Notes: a model not told the origin generated them from the letters alone. Positions 44,915 through 52,604 are shown, counted from the first letter of the stretch. The stretch: DNA of 64,000 nucleotides from Niastella caeni (GCF_004834005.1 NZ_STFF01000003.1:496001-560000), one strand, 5' to 3'. A program made the numbers and translations.

Positions 44915-45215
44915 ATTTATTTTCATTCAATCAATGGTAATAAATCTTTTCAAAAACATAGATTATTATATTATCGATTAACTATACAATATTAAAATGG
45001 AAATCTTTTTTAGATTCCCACCAATTTAAAACCCTGATTGACAAAAAACCTAACCGCAAAAAGTAACAAATTTTAAAACAAGAAAGGCATAAGCTATCGA
45101 AGAAAGGAAATAAGACCGACATCCGGTTACAAAGACATATTGCATGCAACTGATATCTCTCATGCTTCACTTAGTTTTTACAACTCTGCGTGTAATAAGT
45201 AATTAGCAAATCAAT
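44915..45215. other. Gene-free AT-rich gap upstream of operator C
   Basis: No gene. It contains the minus-strand promoter region of S9 paralogue B (a TATGTTTTTG box near 44955-44964) and the left border of operator C. It is similar in sequence to the region upstream of paralogue A (41194-41290). Confidence 0.4.
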
Positions 45216-45283
45216 TTATGATCAGATATTGCAAACTATGATTAAAAAACACTTTTTATTAAAATTCACATAAAGTAGATTGC
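45216..45283 (+). promoter_or_regulatory. Direct-repeat operator and -7 box, site C
   Basis: TTATGATCA (45216-45224) and CTATGATTA (45236-45244) with the spacer GATATTGCAAA; TAGATTGC begins at 45276, again 32 bp after the second half-site. The spacing matches sites A and B. It lies upstream of six-Cys copy 4 (ATG at 45464). Confidence 0.75.
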
Positions 45284-45307
45284 ATTTAAATATTGAGTAA
45301 ATATTTT

Positions 45308-45463
45308 TGCTTTTGCTACAGTCGATGCATGCGAAGACGGTAGAGATTTAATGAACAGCTTCAACATTATTTTGCCGAGTTAACCCGCTGCCGGCAGATA
45401 AATCTCACTTAGGCGGAAAATTAAAACCAAAGTTTAGCTTTTTGATAAAAAAGCACTTAAATT
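45308..45463 (+). promoter_or_regulatory. Conserved leader of six-Cys gene, copy 4
   Basis: The distal part GATGCATGCGAAGACGG, TTTAATGAACAGC, TTTTGCCGAGTTAAC and GCCGGCAGATAAATC matches copy 1 (27895-28000). The proximal part ACCAAAGTTTAGCTTTTTG and ATAAAAAAGCACTTAAATT is shared with all copies, with the GCTTTTT/AAAAAGC stem intact. Confidence 0.65.
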
Positions 45464-45766
45464 ATGAAAAAAATAAAAATCATGCTGTTTTCTCTTGCGC
45501 TTATAGCTGTTGTAGGTGGCGCACTAGCTTTTAAAGCCAAATTTGTTGAAGAGTATTGTACTACAACTACATTGAACGGAACTTGTTCATATAATGGACC
45601 TACTGGAGCACCACGTCCATTAACCTGCACGGATGTAGTTATGGAAAACTCTACAAATACAGACGATTTCAATAAGCCCTTTTATTGTTATACGACTTCA
45701 AACGGAAGTCCCTGCCAAAATAGAACTTGTACTAATTCATCGTACTTCAAGGCAAATGATGAGTAA
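45464..45766 (+). CDS. Secreted six-cysteine small protein, copy 4
   Basis: A 100-aa precursor, nearly identical to copy 1: the same 30 residues at the start, six Cys at 32, 41, 55, 75, 84 and 89, and differences mainly at DVVMENSTNTDDFN, GSPCQ and TNSSYFKANDE. The signal peptide MKKIKIMLFSLALIAVVGGA is identical to copy 1, so these two are the youngest pair although they lie 17 kb apart. It is followed by the shared hairpin at 45811. No S9 gene follows it. Function unknown. Confidence 0.8.
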   Translation: MKKIKIMLFSLALIAVVGGALAFKAKFVEEYCTTTTLNGTCSYNGPTGAPRPLTCTDVVMENSTNTDDFNKPFYCYTTSNGSPCQNRTCTNSSYFKANDE

Positions 45767-45810
45767 ATCACCATACGTCATGTAGTTATAAATAGTATTA
45801 CTAATCAAGC

Positions 45811-45843
45811 CGGCCAGCTAAAGAATAAAATATTGGTTGGCCG
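45811..45843. terminator. Shared hairpin after six-Cys copy 4
   Basis: CGGCCAGCTA (45811-45820) pairs with TTGGTTGGCCG (45833-45843), followed by AAAGCATTATTCAAAGTAAG. There is no convergent peptidase gene here, so the hairpin is a leftover of the duplicated unit or serves the six-Cys gene alone. 45844-46189 holds no gene. Confidence 0.65.
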
Positions 45844-46189
45844 CCTTGCACAAAAAGCAGGCTACATATAAAGCATTATTCAAAGTAAGTTTATTGTCCT
45901 ATTAAACCTCTTAAAATTAAACGAATGATTATCAGCACAACCTTTACTAGTTGAACCATATTGATACATGATAAAATATTTTCAAATCCTATAATAGTAT
46001 CAATCTTTGAGACAACCATAAGTAAGTCCTGAATTAACAAAAAAAACAGCTAAATTAAAGATATCCCTAAGGCTTAATTCCCCCCCTTGACCTCCATCAA
46101 CTTCTTCCCCCCAAACCAAATAAAAAAAACATGCACAACCGAAGTTCTTCCTAAATTAACGCTTCGGATAACCATTAAACCAATAAACC

Positions 46190-46612
46190 ATGATGGAAGT
46201 CATTCTTCGGGCGGCAGAGTTCTCGGAGATCTGGGAGCCGGAAGGTACCTTGCTGAGAGAGAGCAATGAAGTGCTTTTTTGTATGCAGGTATATAGCTCA
46301 GCTAAGGGCAACCCGGTACTCCTGGTGCATGTGGCCTTCGTTTTCAACCTGTTCATGTGCAAACACCCCTTTGAAGTAGCTACTGCTCACTGCTATTTTG
46401 AAATTAGTAAAGACCGCGACATCCTCCTTATGGAACTATACCGCATAGCGTTAAAAGCGGCCGATACGCTAAACAAACATATCCGCGCAAAAAACACTCC
46501 GTACTTAGAAGGTGAAGTATTTCCGGTAGCACCGCCTGATTATGTACGACATCAATTAATGCATACCCTGAGCTGGTTGAATCAACCTTCCCCTATTTAC
46601 TATTACTATTGA
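46190..46612 (+). CDS. Protein of unknown function
   Basis: A 140-aa protein without a signal peptide or membrane segment, starting MMEVILRAAEFSEIWEPEGT. It has a hydrophobic middle (PVLLVHVAFVFNLFMC) and a helical C-terminal half (LLMELYRIALKAADTLNKHI), ending in PIYYYY. Codon use and GC are back to the level of the flanking genome, so it marks the right edge of the AT-rich zone. It is convergent with the ECF sigma gene at 46764. No family was recognised, and real expression is uncertain. Confidence 0.55.
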   Translation: MMEVILRAAEFSEIWEPEGTLLRESNEVLFCMQVYSSAKGNPVLLVHVAFVFNLFMCKHPFEVATAHCYFEISKDRDILLMELYRIALKAADTLNKHIRAKNTPYLEGEVFPVAPPDYVRHQLMHTLSWLNQPSPIYYYY

Positions 46613-46763
46613 AAAAATCAGGGATATGTACAGCACACATCTTTCTTTGATCTGGCCTTCTTTCCTTCTGGTTTTACACGCAACATCTCCGTAGTGACCG
46701 TAGTGACCGACCAACAGCACAATGAAAAAGGCAACAAGGCATAAAGGCAATTTTGAAGCAGGG

Positions 46764-47366
46764 TTAATCGGTGAATAATTTTCTTATGCAGAACAGTCCC
46801 GCTATAAACGGCAGCAGCTTTTTATCTATCAACACATTCCGTAACTGCTTCAACGCTTTGAGCTTGTTATTGTACACCGCAGCAGGGGTCATCTTTAATT
46901 TGCGGGCAATGGCCTGGCTATCCAGCCCGTCTATATAAAACAGTTTGAACACATTCTTTCGCACCGGCGGTAAACATTCTATCTCCCGGTACACTTCCAT
47001 CAAAAATTCACTGCGCACCATCTGCGCCAGCACATAATCATCTTTCTCGTCACTTAACGTACTGAGCTCCTGCTCCGATTGCCGGTGCCGCTTCACAGCA
47101 TCCAGGTACTTCAAACACTTGTTTCTAACGGTAATAAACAGAAAGGCCTTGATGTTATTCATGGTCACAAAATCGGTATTGCGCCGCAACAAGATCTCTA
47201 ACGTTACCACCGCTATATCTTCCGCCTCCGCCGCATGCTGCGTAATGCGGTAAGCAAAATAATACAGATGGGTAAAGTACATGTCGTAGATCTTCTTGAG
47301 CGCCGTGGTGTCCCCCTCATTGAATCGCCTTACCAACAACTCATCAGAATTTTGCCCTGCTTTCAA
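46764..47366 (-). CDS. ECF RNA polymerase sigma factor
   Basis: A 200-aa sigma factor of the Bacteroidota ECF group. Region 2 covers about 20-95 (ALKKIYDMYFTHLYYFAYRI, EAEDIAVVTLEILLRR, AFLFITVRNKCLKYLDAVKR). Region 4 covers about 130-185 (IECLPPVRKNVFKLFYIDGL, SQAIARKLKMTPAAVYNNKL). The start is a TTG (MKAGQNSDELLVRRFNEGD); no in-frame ATG lies before the upstream stop. It has no adjacent anti-sigma gene. On the minus strand the next FecR is at 33976-35199, with the two S9 genes and the thioredoxin gene between. It is the best candidate partner for that FecR. Confidence 0.9.
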   Translation of the reverse strand: MKAGQNSDELLVRRFNEGDTTALKKIYDMYFTHLYYFAYRITQHAAEAEDIAVVTLEILLRRNTDFVTMNNIKAFLFITVRNKCLKYLDAVKRHRQSEQELSTLSDEKDDYVLAQMVRSEFLMEVYREIECLPPVRKNVFKLFYIDGLDSQAIARKLKMTPAAVYNNKLKALKQLRNVLIDKKLLPFIAGLFCIRKLFTD

Positions 47367-47689
47367 TATATCAATGATTTATTTAAACAAAATGTTGGTT
47401 TTGTTCAAACACATGCTACTAACCAATTGCGTCCAGGTATACACATGGGCTGCAATTATTTTACTTTCAGTTTGTTAAAAACAGATTACACCTGATTCAC
47501 GAAGCATAGTTTAAAAGGAAAAACGGTTTGGCAGGATAGGTAATAGCAAGTTGAGAAAATTACCTTTGATTACAATGGGCTTTCCCAAAAGATTGATGTT
47601 GGTCAAGAACGGTATGAGCACTTATTGAAGATCGTTTATTGCAAATTGCATATGCCCTTCTTCGAGACTGAGCAAAGACAGCCCTTACC

Positions 47690-47780
47690 CTTCTTCGCAA
47701 ATCCTTCGCAAGTTCTTCGCAAATTTGCGAAGAAGCCTAAGAGGATCCTAAAAGAAGTCTAAAAGAACTTGCGAAGAAAT
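47690..47780. repeat. TTCTTCGCAA word cluster with perfect 22-bp palindrome
   Basis: Words CTTCTTCGCAAATCC, TTCGCAAGTTC and TTCTTCGCAAA precede the palindrome centred at 47723/47724, whose half is TTCTTCGCAAA (47713-47734 in full). AACTTGCGAAGAAA at 47764-47777 gives a further inverted partner. 47367-47689 has no gene. Confidence 0.7.
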
Positions 47781-48034
47781 CCACCACTATTCATTGGATC
47801 CCGGACAAATGCTTCAACTGGTAATCTTATAGCCTGCGTACTGCCTGGCCATGGCCTGGGGAAGGCCTACGCATTGCCTTGGCGCACCAGGGTTCCTGTA
47901 GGGTCTGTAGGCAATACCGGTACAATGCCCAGGCCATATCCTTACCACCAGGCTACCAGTTTGGCACAATGACAGTACCCCAATTGCAGGCCTCACGTTC
48001 GGGTCGCGGCCGGGTTGGCTCCCGTTTTTCCTTT

Positions 48035-48165
48035 GACTTTCTTCGGAGATTGTTCGGAACGCTATAGGGAACTCCCGAACACACCCCAAGGAAAACCCGA
48101 AGAATTCCCGAACAAAACCCGGCCCCATACAGGGCAGATACCGGTAAATTCCCGAAGAAAAATCT
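48035..48165. repeat. CCCGAA/TTCGGGA word cluster
   Basis: GGAACTCCCGAACACACC, AACCCGAAGAATTCCCGAAC and AAATTCCCGAAGAAAA form a direct and partly inverted word array. It lies just 3' of the ORF at 48233-48628. 47781-48034 also has no supported gene. Confidence 0.55.
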
Positions 48166-48232
48166 GGCTGATAATGGTACGCATAAGCAGTAGCCCAATA
48201 TATCAACTGAGCTATAGCGTTAGAGAAAATAT

Positions 48233-48628
48233 TTAGCATGGCTGGATGAGGAAAATAGCAGAATGATAGATTTCGGATAAGGATAAGGTTTCTATATCGT
48301 TATAGAAAACGCAGCAGAAAGCCCAAGTCAAAAAGCCGAAAGCAAAACCCATAAAAATCCAAAAAGACAAATGTTGAAATTGGGACTCCACCGGAATTTC
48401 GACCGGCCGGGCATGTTCCTGGTGTTCAACCCCATAATTACCGCTGTAGTATGCATAGCCCGTACTCACCTTAAAGCGGGCCGGCGCGTAACATAACCCA
48501 AACGTAATTGCACAGACACTAAACTTCACTTCGCCTGAAAGCATGCGTATCCCAAACACGATCGTTACCTGGGTTTTTATGCAGCAATCGCCTGCACGAA
48601 TAATGTGTTCGTATTCGGCAAGCGGCAT
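48233..48628 (-). CDS. Possible small membrane protein
   Basis: A 131-aa frame with ATG start MPLAEYEHIIRAGDCCIKTQ. It has a plausible soluble beta-rich part (TQVTIVFGIRMLSGEVKFSV), a hydrophilic middle (YSGNYGVEHQEHARPVEIPV) and a strong membrane helix at about 88-108 (WIFMGFAFGFLTWAFCCVFY). No homologue was recognised. In its favour are a smooth amino-acid composition, the membrane segment and the word array immediately after its stop, as seen after real genes here. Against it are four isolated cysteines and no clear ribosome site. Confidence 0.4.
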   Translation of the reverse strand: MPLAEYEHIIRAGDCCIKTQVTIVFGIRMLSGEVKFSVCAITFGLCYAPARFKVSTGYAYYSGNYGVEHQEHARPVEIPVESQFQHLSFWIFMGFAFGFLTWAFCCVFYNDIETLSLSEIYHSAIFLIQPC

Positions 48629-49129
48629 TAATAAAATGGCAATAAATAATTTTAAACAGGCGGGTTAGAAATAGAAAAAAGGCGGGTTATCATTTTTAAA
48701 TAAATGTGCGTTCGATAAATCTTATTATCGAGTTGACGAAGATTAAGTTTTTTCTTCTGACCACATTATGGTATCAAAAAATATTTTACGGAAATGTAAT
48801 TTCGCTGCAGAAACTTGTTGAACCGATAATGTGTAACGAATTACAACAACGTTGATAATTATTTCCCAATAATTCTCCCCTACTGAAAGGTCCTTGGTTA
48901 AATGGTTACAGAATCTCCGATTAACTAGTTCATAGTTCAGGTTCGTAGAAGTCTCTTCTCTCTGATTAGTATGCAACGGCCGAAGACAGCGGTCCAAAAA
49001 ATTTTATGGCGCAGTACAAATGTCAATAGTTGACCCATGCCATGGGTATGCTATATACTATCCGCAAGTTCTTTAACATATTGAACGAGCCACCAGGGGC
49101 CTCCGAAATTAAAACCGGAGTTACTGATC
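48629..49129. other. Gene-free gap
   Basis: 501 bp of AT-rich sequence. A minus-strand frame of 84 codons (48743-48997) shows no convincing protein features. No repeat or hairpin stands out. Confidence 0.4.
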
Positions 49130-49369
49130 ATGTTACACTTTTCTGCTCTCGTCATTCCATTTAAGAAAATTCTCTCCAAAATGAGACAAAAGCGAAACAA
49201 ATCAAAAATGCCCCGGGAGAACAGGCCTAAAAAAAGGAGAAACATCCCCTGTAAGGTTCTGCCTCTCCTTATCAGCCCTATGGCCATCAAGATGTCCATA
49301 GATTCGTGGTGGGTATTTGCCATTTATGTGTTAATTCTTGTGTTGATTTACCGTCTAATCAAGGACTAA
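49130..49369 (+). CDS. Possible small basic membrane protein
   Basis: A 79-aa frame: a very basic segment MRQKRNKSKMPRENRPKKRR (from about residue 18) and a C-terminal helix SWWVFAIYVLILVLIYRLIK. An overlapping minus-strand frame (49051-49323, 90 codons) also contains hydrophobic runs, so the coding strand is unsure. It is listed because the helix is flanked by positive charges in the way of small single-pass proteins and a second such frame follows at 49623. Confidence 0.3.
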   Translation: MLHFSALVIPFKKILSKMRQKRNKSKMPRENRPKKRRNIPCKVLPLLISPMAIKMSIDSWWVFAIYVLILVLIYRLIKD

Positions 49370-49435
49370 CATCGGGCAATCCCCCACTACTACCCGGGTT
49401 TTTAAACCAGGGTAATTATTTAAGGTGTAGGTTAA

Positions 49436-49460
49436 GGTAGCCGGGTTCCCCCCGGTTACC
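49436..49460. repeat. GC-rich hairpin
   Basis: GGTAGCCGGG (49436-49445) and CCCGGTTACC (49451-49460) can pair with one G-U, with a 5-nt loop. No strong T-run follows (GCCTCACTTT). It may still end transcripts from the 49130 frame. Confidence 0.45.
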
Positions 49461-49622
49461 GCCTCACTTTAATTAATTGCTTACCATACCGTACTTCATA
49501 CATCATCTCCGTCATAACTTCACCGGTAGAAAATAATTGGATCAACAGTTTATATAAAAGTTTAAAAAGCTGAGCAGCTTACTCTTTTCACAAAACGACT
49601 TTGAATTAAGGTTTACGTTTGA

Positions 49623-49760
49623 ATGCAAAATTTGAACCAGCTTACATTTTCATCCGCGCAGAATCTGCTATTTCTGGTTTCGCTCTTTTCCGGGCTGGTA
49701 ATTTTAGGGATATTCAGAAGGATCATTCAGGGTAAAGATTTGTCATTAAAACTTGTTTAA
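49623..49760 (+). CDS. Possible 45-aa single-pass membrane peptide
   Basis: The frame MQNLNQLTFSSAQNLLFLVS, LFSGLVILGIFRRIIQGKDL, SLKLV ends at TAA 49758-49760. A 20-residue hydrophobic segment (about 14-33) is followed by RRIIQGK, a positive-inside arrangement. There are no named relatives. The stretch after it (49761-50126) has no gene. Confidence 0.35.
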   Translation: MQNLNQLTFSSAQNLLFLVSLFSGLVILGIFRRIIQGKDLSLKLV

Positions 49761-50126
49761 ATTAATAGATTAGGTATAACTGTTAGAAAGCCGGACCATT
49801 ACTAAATTAAAGCAATCTGTTCCCTCTGCAAAAACTTATTCCGGGTAACTGCCAGCCTGATTTACTAAGTCCTTGAACCTGTGTCGCTTTCAATGAAAAT
49901 AAATTTCAATAAAGATGTAATTATGGTTGATAATAAAAAACGGGAAAAACACCCTATTTTATTTACTAAATTTTTTACCTGAATATTGTACGCCTGGCGC
50001 GCCCGCTTACAGGTAAAAAAGCGCCAATTCCGTCAATAGGCACGATACGTCCTTCTCCCCCACTTTACGGCTTTACCGGGTGCACACGCAGGATGGTAAT
50101 CTCCGCCGCCTCCCCATCCGCCTGCA

Positions 50127-50222
50127 GAATTTGAAGATTTGAGAATTTGAAAATGATTATGAACAATTATAAGTTACTCGATGTCACGGGTTCCATTTTC
50201 AAATTTTCAAATTAGCTCATTA
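50127..50222. repeat. Inverted word repeat, AATTTGAAAATG arms
   Basis: Left arm AATTTGAAGATTTGAGAATT, TGAAAATG (50128-50154). Right arm CCATTTTCAAATTTTCAAAT (50193-50212). It sits 3' of the GH127 gene, 7 bp from its stop. Confidence 0.65.
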
Positions 50223-50228
50223 TCAAAT

Positions 50229-52604
50229 TCACTCAACTATCCATTCATGTATTCCCGTAGCATAATCAACTTGCAATTGTACTTCCAACTTCAACCCGGT
50301 TGTAGCCACCGGTTCAAAGGTTACAGAGTTGTATTTGTCTTTGGCTATTTCATAGTCGGTCGTGTTCTTCACCGGTACCCATTGTCCGTCCTTTCTGTAA
50401 TAGATGGTCCATTTGGCCGGGATGCGGCAACCGCCCCAGGGACCATCATCGAACCAATAGACCTTGCACGAAGAAACGGTACGCTCGCTGTTAAGATCAT
50501 ACTGCACCCATTCGGTGGTATTCTTTTTGGGCCACCAATGAAAATACGGCACCGAGTTGTCTTTTGAATCGGCCGGTTCAAACTGGTCGTTCACCGCCAT
50601 GATGCTTCTCGACCTGATGCTGGCCGTTACCTTGCTGGTATAGGCAACAGTAGGCGCTGGTTGCGGCCGTGATGCGGCCTGGGTATACGGGATCCACACT
50701 TCCATTTCGCCCGCACCGCGATTGTCCCAGGCATAATAGGGTATGGCAGTAACCTGCTGTTTGCTGGTAATTAATTCGGCGGTATTGAGCTGGCGTTTAG
50801 CGCTGCTGCCCGCCATGGTAATGGTGTTGATGCCATTGAGGAGATCGCCTTTATAGCTCACCTGCATTGGCGCGTTCCTATCTACCACAATATTCTGTAC
50901 GATGCTGTCTTTATTGTCCCACCCTTCCAGGCAATATACTACCGGTCCGTATTGAATGGCGAAGCGCCCTTCATTTGCCTTTACCTGCTGGTTCGCGTAT
51001 ACGTGTTGCGGTTGCATGGGCAGCTCAACGGTTATCCTGTCGCCTTTTTGCCAGGTGCGTTGCAGCACGGCGTATCCTTTAACTGTTTTTATTGAGAAAG
51101 GTTTGCCGTTCACAGTAATGGCAATGGCTTTCGGTTCTTCCGCAATGGAATACAATTCACCGGTTACCGGCTTTCCTTCCGCCCAGCCCGGGATGCGAAT
51201 ATGCAGGGCAAAGGCAGTGGGTTTGGTTACATCTACTTTCATTTCTACACGGCCATTCCACGGATAGTTGGTGTTCTGCGTGAGCTGTACTTTCCCTGCC
51301 GGTAATTTAATTTCGCTGCTGTTGCTCATGAACAGGTTCACATAGAGATTGTTCCTGTTCTGTGCATACACATACCCAGGCACGGAGGGCAGGAAGCGTG
51401 TCATATTGGAAATACAGCAGGCGCAGGAGAACCAGCCGCTGCGGTCATGCTGCCCCACCGACGCGAGCGGATTGGGATAAAAGAACCGCGTGCCGTTTAA
51501 CGACATTCCCGACAAAAGCCCATTGTACAGCGTGCGTTCCAACACATCGATATATTTGGCATCACCATGCAACAGGAACATGCGGCTGTTCCAGTATACG
51601 TTCGCTATGGCGGCACAGGTTTCGGCATAGGCGCTCATATTGGGCAGGTAAAAAGCATCGCCAAACGCCTCGCCGTTGTTGGTGGCGCCAATTCCGCCAG
51701 TTATGTACAGTTTCTTTGTTACCACATCATTCCAGATGGCATCGATGGCTTTCAGATAGGCGGTGTCGCCGGTGAGCGCGGCTATATCGGCCATGCCGCT
51801 GTACATATAGGCTGCCCGTACAGCGTGGCCCACCGCTTCGGTTTGATCAACCACCCGTTTATTGGCCTGGTTGTATGCATCCCCATGCGGACCGCGCACA
51901 TCGAGAAAGAATTTGGCGAGGTCCAGGTATTTTTTGTTGCCGGTGATGCGATAGAGTTTCGCCAGTCCGATCTCCACGATCTGGTGACCGGGATAGATCT
52001 CCAGCTTACCCCAGCCAAAATCCTTGCACAGCAGGTCGGCATTCTTCAACGCGATGTTCAGCAGGTTCTTTTTACCGGTGGCATTGTGATGTGCATAAGC
52101 AGCTTCGTATAAATGACCTGAATTATATAGTTCATGGCTTAAGATGGAATCCTTTACCCAGCGTTTGTCGCCGACCCAATCGTGCGGTTTCGCAGGTTTA
52201 ATGGTGCGAAAGGTGAACAGGTAGCCATCGGGCTCCTGCGCCAGGCCGATGATGTCGATCAAAGAATCGAGGTATTTAGATAATGTGGCATTGGGCGCTA
52301 CCTGCAAGGCATAGGAAGCGCCTTCGATCCATTTGTAAACGTCGGTATCATCAAAGGTAAATTCGGAGCAGACCTTGTTCTCGCGTTTTCCCGCCGCCGC
52401 CAGGAAATTGTCGATGCGTCCATGCTCTTTACACATTTTGAGAATGTAAGGAATGGTGACAGTGGCGTTGATATTCATTTTAGGCTGCCAGAAATGATCG
52501 TTTACTTTTACCTGGGTAAATGATACGGGTTGGATGGGATAGTCTTTGGACTGTGCAAAGGTGGCGAGGGGGAAAAGTAGTATAAATAGGTTTCTTAAGG
52601 TCAT
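50229..52604 (-). CDS. GH127 family glycoside hydrolase (beta-L-arabinofuranosidase-like)
   Basis: A predicted 791-aa secreted enzyme. The start MTLRNLFILLFPLATFAQ gives a Sec signal; the 18 codons before it lie in word repeats. The N-terminal block PVSFTQVKVNDHFWQPKMNI and the (alpha/alpha)6 barrel with DTDVYKWIEGASYALQV, LYNSGHLYEAAYAHHNATGK and GHAVRAAYMYSGMADIAALT are typical. The residues proposed as the zinc/nucleophile set in HypBA1-type enzymes are present: Glu312 (GEAFG), Cys330 (ETCAA), Cys396/Cys397 (SCACCIS). A C-terminal ~110-aa domain (WVQYDLNSERTVSSCKVYWF) looks like a galactose-binding beta-sandwich. The substrate is probably plant arabinose-containing glycans or glycoproteins. 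Confidence 0.93.
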   Translation of the reverse strand: MTLRNLFILLFPLATFAQSKDYPIQPVSFTQVKVNDHFWQPKMNINATVTIPYILKMCKEHGRIDNFLAAAGKRENKVCSEFTFDDTDVYKWIEGASYALQVAPNATLSKYLDSLIDIIGLAQEPDGYLFTFRTIKPAKPHDWVGDKRWVKDSILSHELYNSGHLYEAAYAHHNATGKKNLLNIALKNADLLCKDFGWGKLEIYPGHQIVEIGLAKLYRITGNKKYLDLAKFFLDVRGPHGDAYNQANKRVVDQTEAVGHAVRAAYMYSGMADIAALTGDTAYLKAIDAIWNDVVTKKLYITGGIGATNNGEAFGDAFYLPNMSAYAETCAAIANVYWNSRMFLLHGDAKYIDVLERTLYNGLLSGMSLNGTRFFYPNPLASVGQHDRSGWFSCACCISNMTRFLPSVPGYVYAQNRNNLYVNLFMSNSSEIKLPAGKVQLTQNTNYPWNGRVEMKVDVTKPTAFALHIRIPGWAEGKPVTGELYSIAEEPKAIAITVNGKPFSIKTVKGYAVLQRTWQKGDRITVELPMQPQHVYANQQVKANEGRFAIQYGPVVYCLEGWDNKDSIVQNIVVDRNAPMQVSYKGDLLNGINTITMAGSSAKRQLNTAELITSKQQVTAIPYYAWDNRGAGEMEVWIPYTQAASRPQPAPTVAYTSKVTASIRSRSIMAVNDQFEPADSKDNSVPYFHWWPKKNTTEWVQYDLNSERTVSSCKVYWFDDGPWGGCRIPAKWTIYYRKDGQWVPVKNTTDYEIAKDKYNSVTFEPVATTGLKLEVQLQVDYATGIHEWIVE

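Noticed and set aside
28042-45766. Six-cysteine proteins as RiPP precursors
   Set aside because: No radical SAM, lanthionine synthetase, ATP-grasp or cyclodehydratase gene is nearby, and the proteins carry Sec signals with regular cysteine spacing, which fits disulfide-bonded secreted proteins better.
47611-47650. A fifth copy of the direct-repeat operator (GTATGAGCA, TATTGAAGA)
   Set aside because: Only one half-site and part of the spacer match, and no -7 box is found at the 32-bp offset.
47814-48239. 141-codon minus-strand frame overlapping the stop of the 48233 gene
   Set aside because: It is made largely of TTCGGGAA word repeats and has no protein-like pattern; its overlap with the upstream frame is by chance.
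48743-48997. 84-codon minus-strand frame
   Set aside because: No ribosome site, domain or compositional support; probably chance.
49051-49323. 90-codon minus-strand frame opposite the 49130 frame
   Set aside because: Either strand could be coding; the minus frame has an irregular hydrophobic pattern and no signal or helix layout as clear as on the plus strand.
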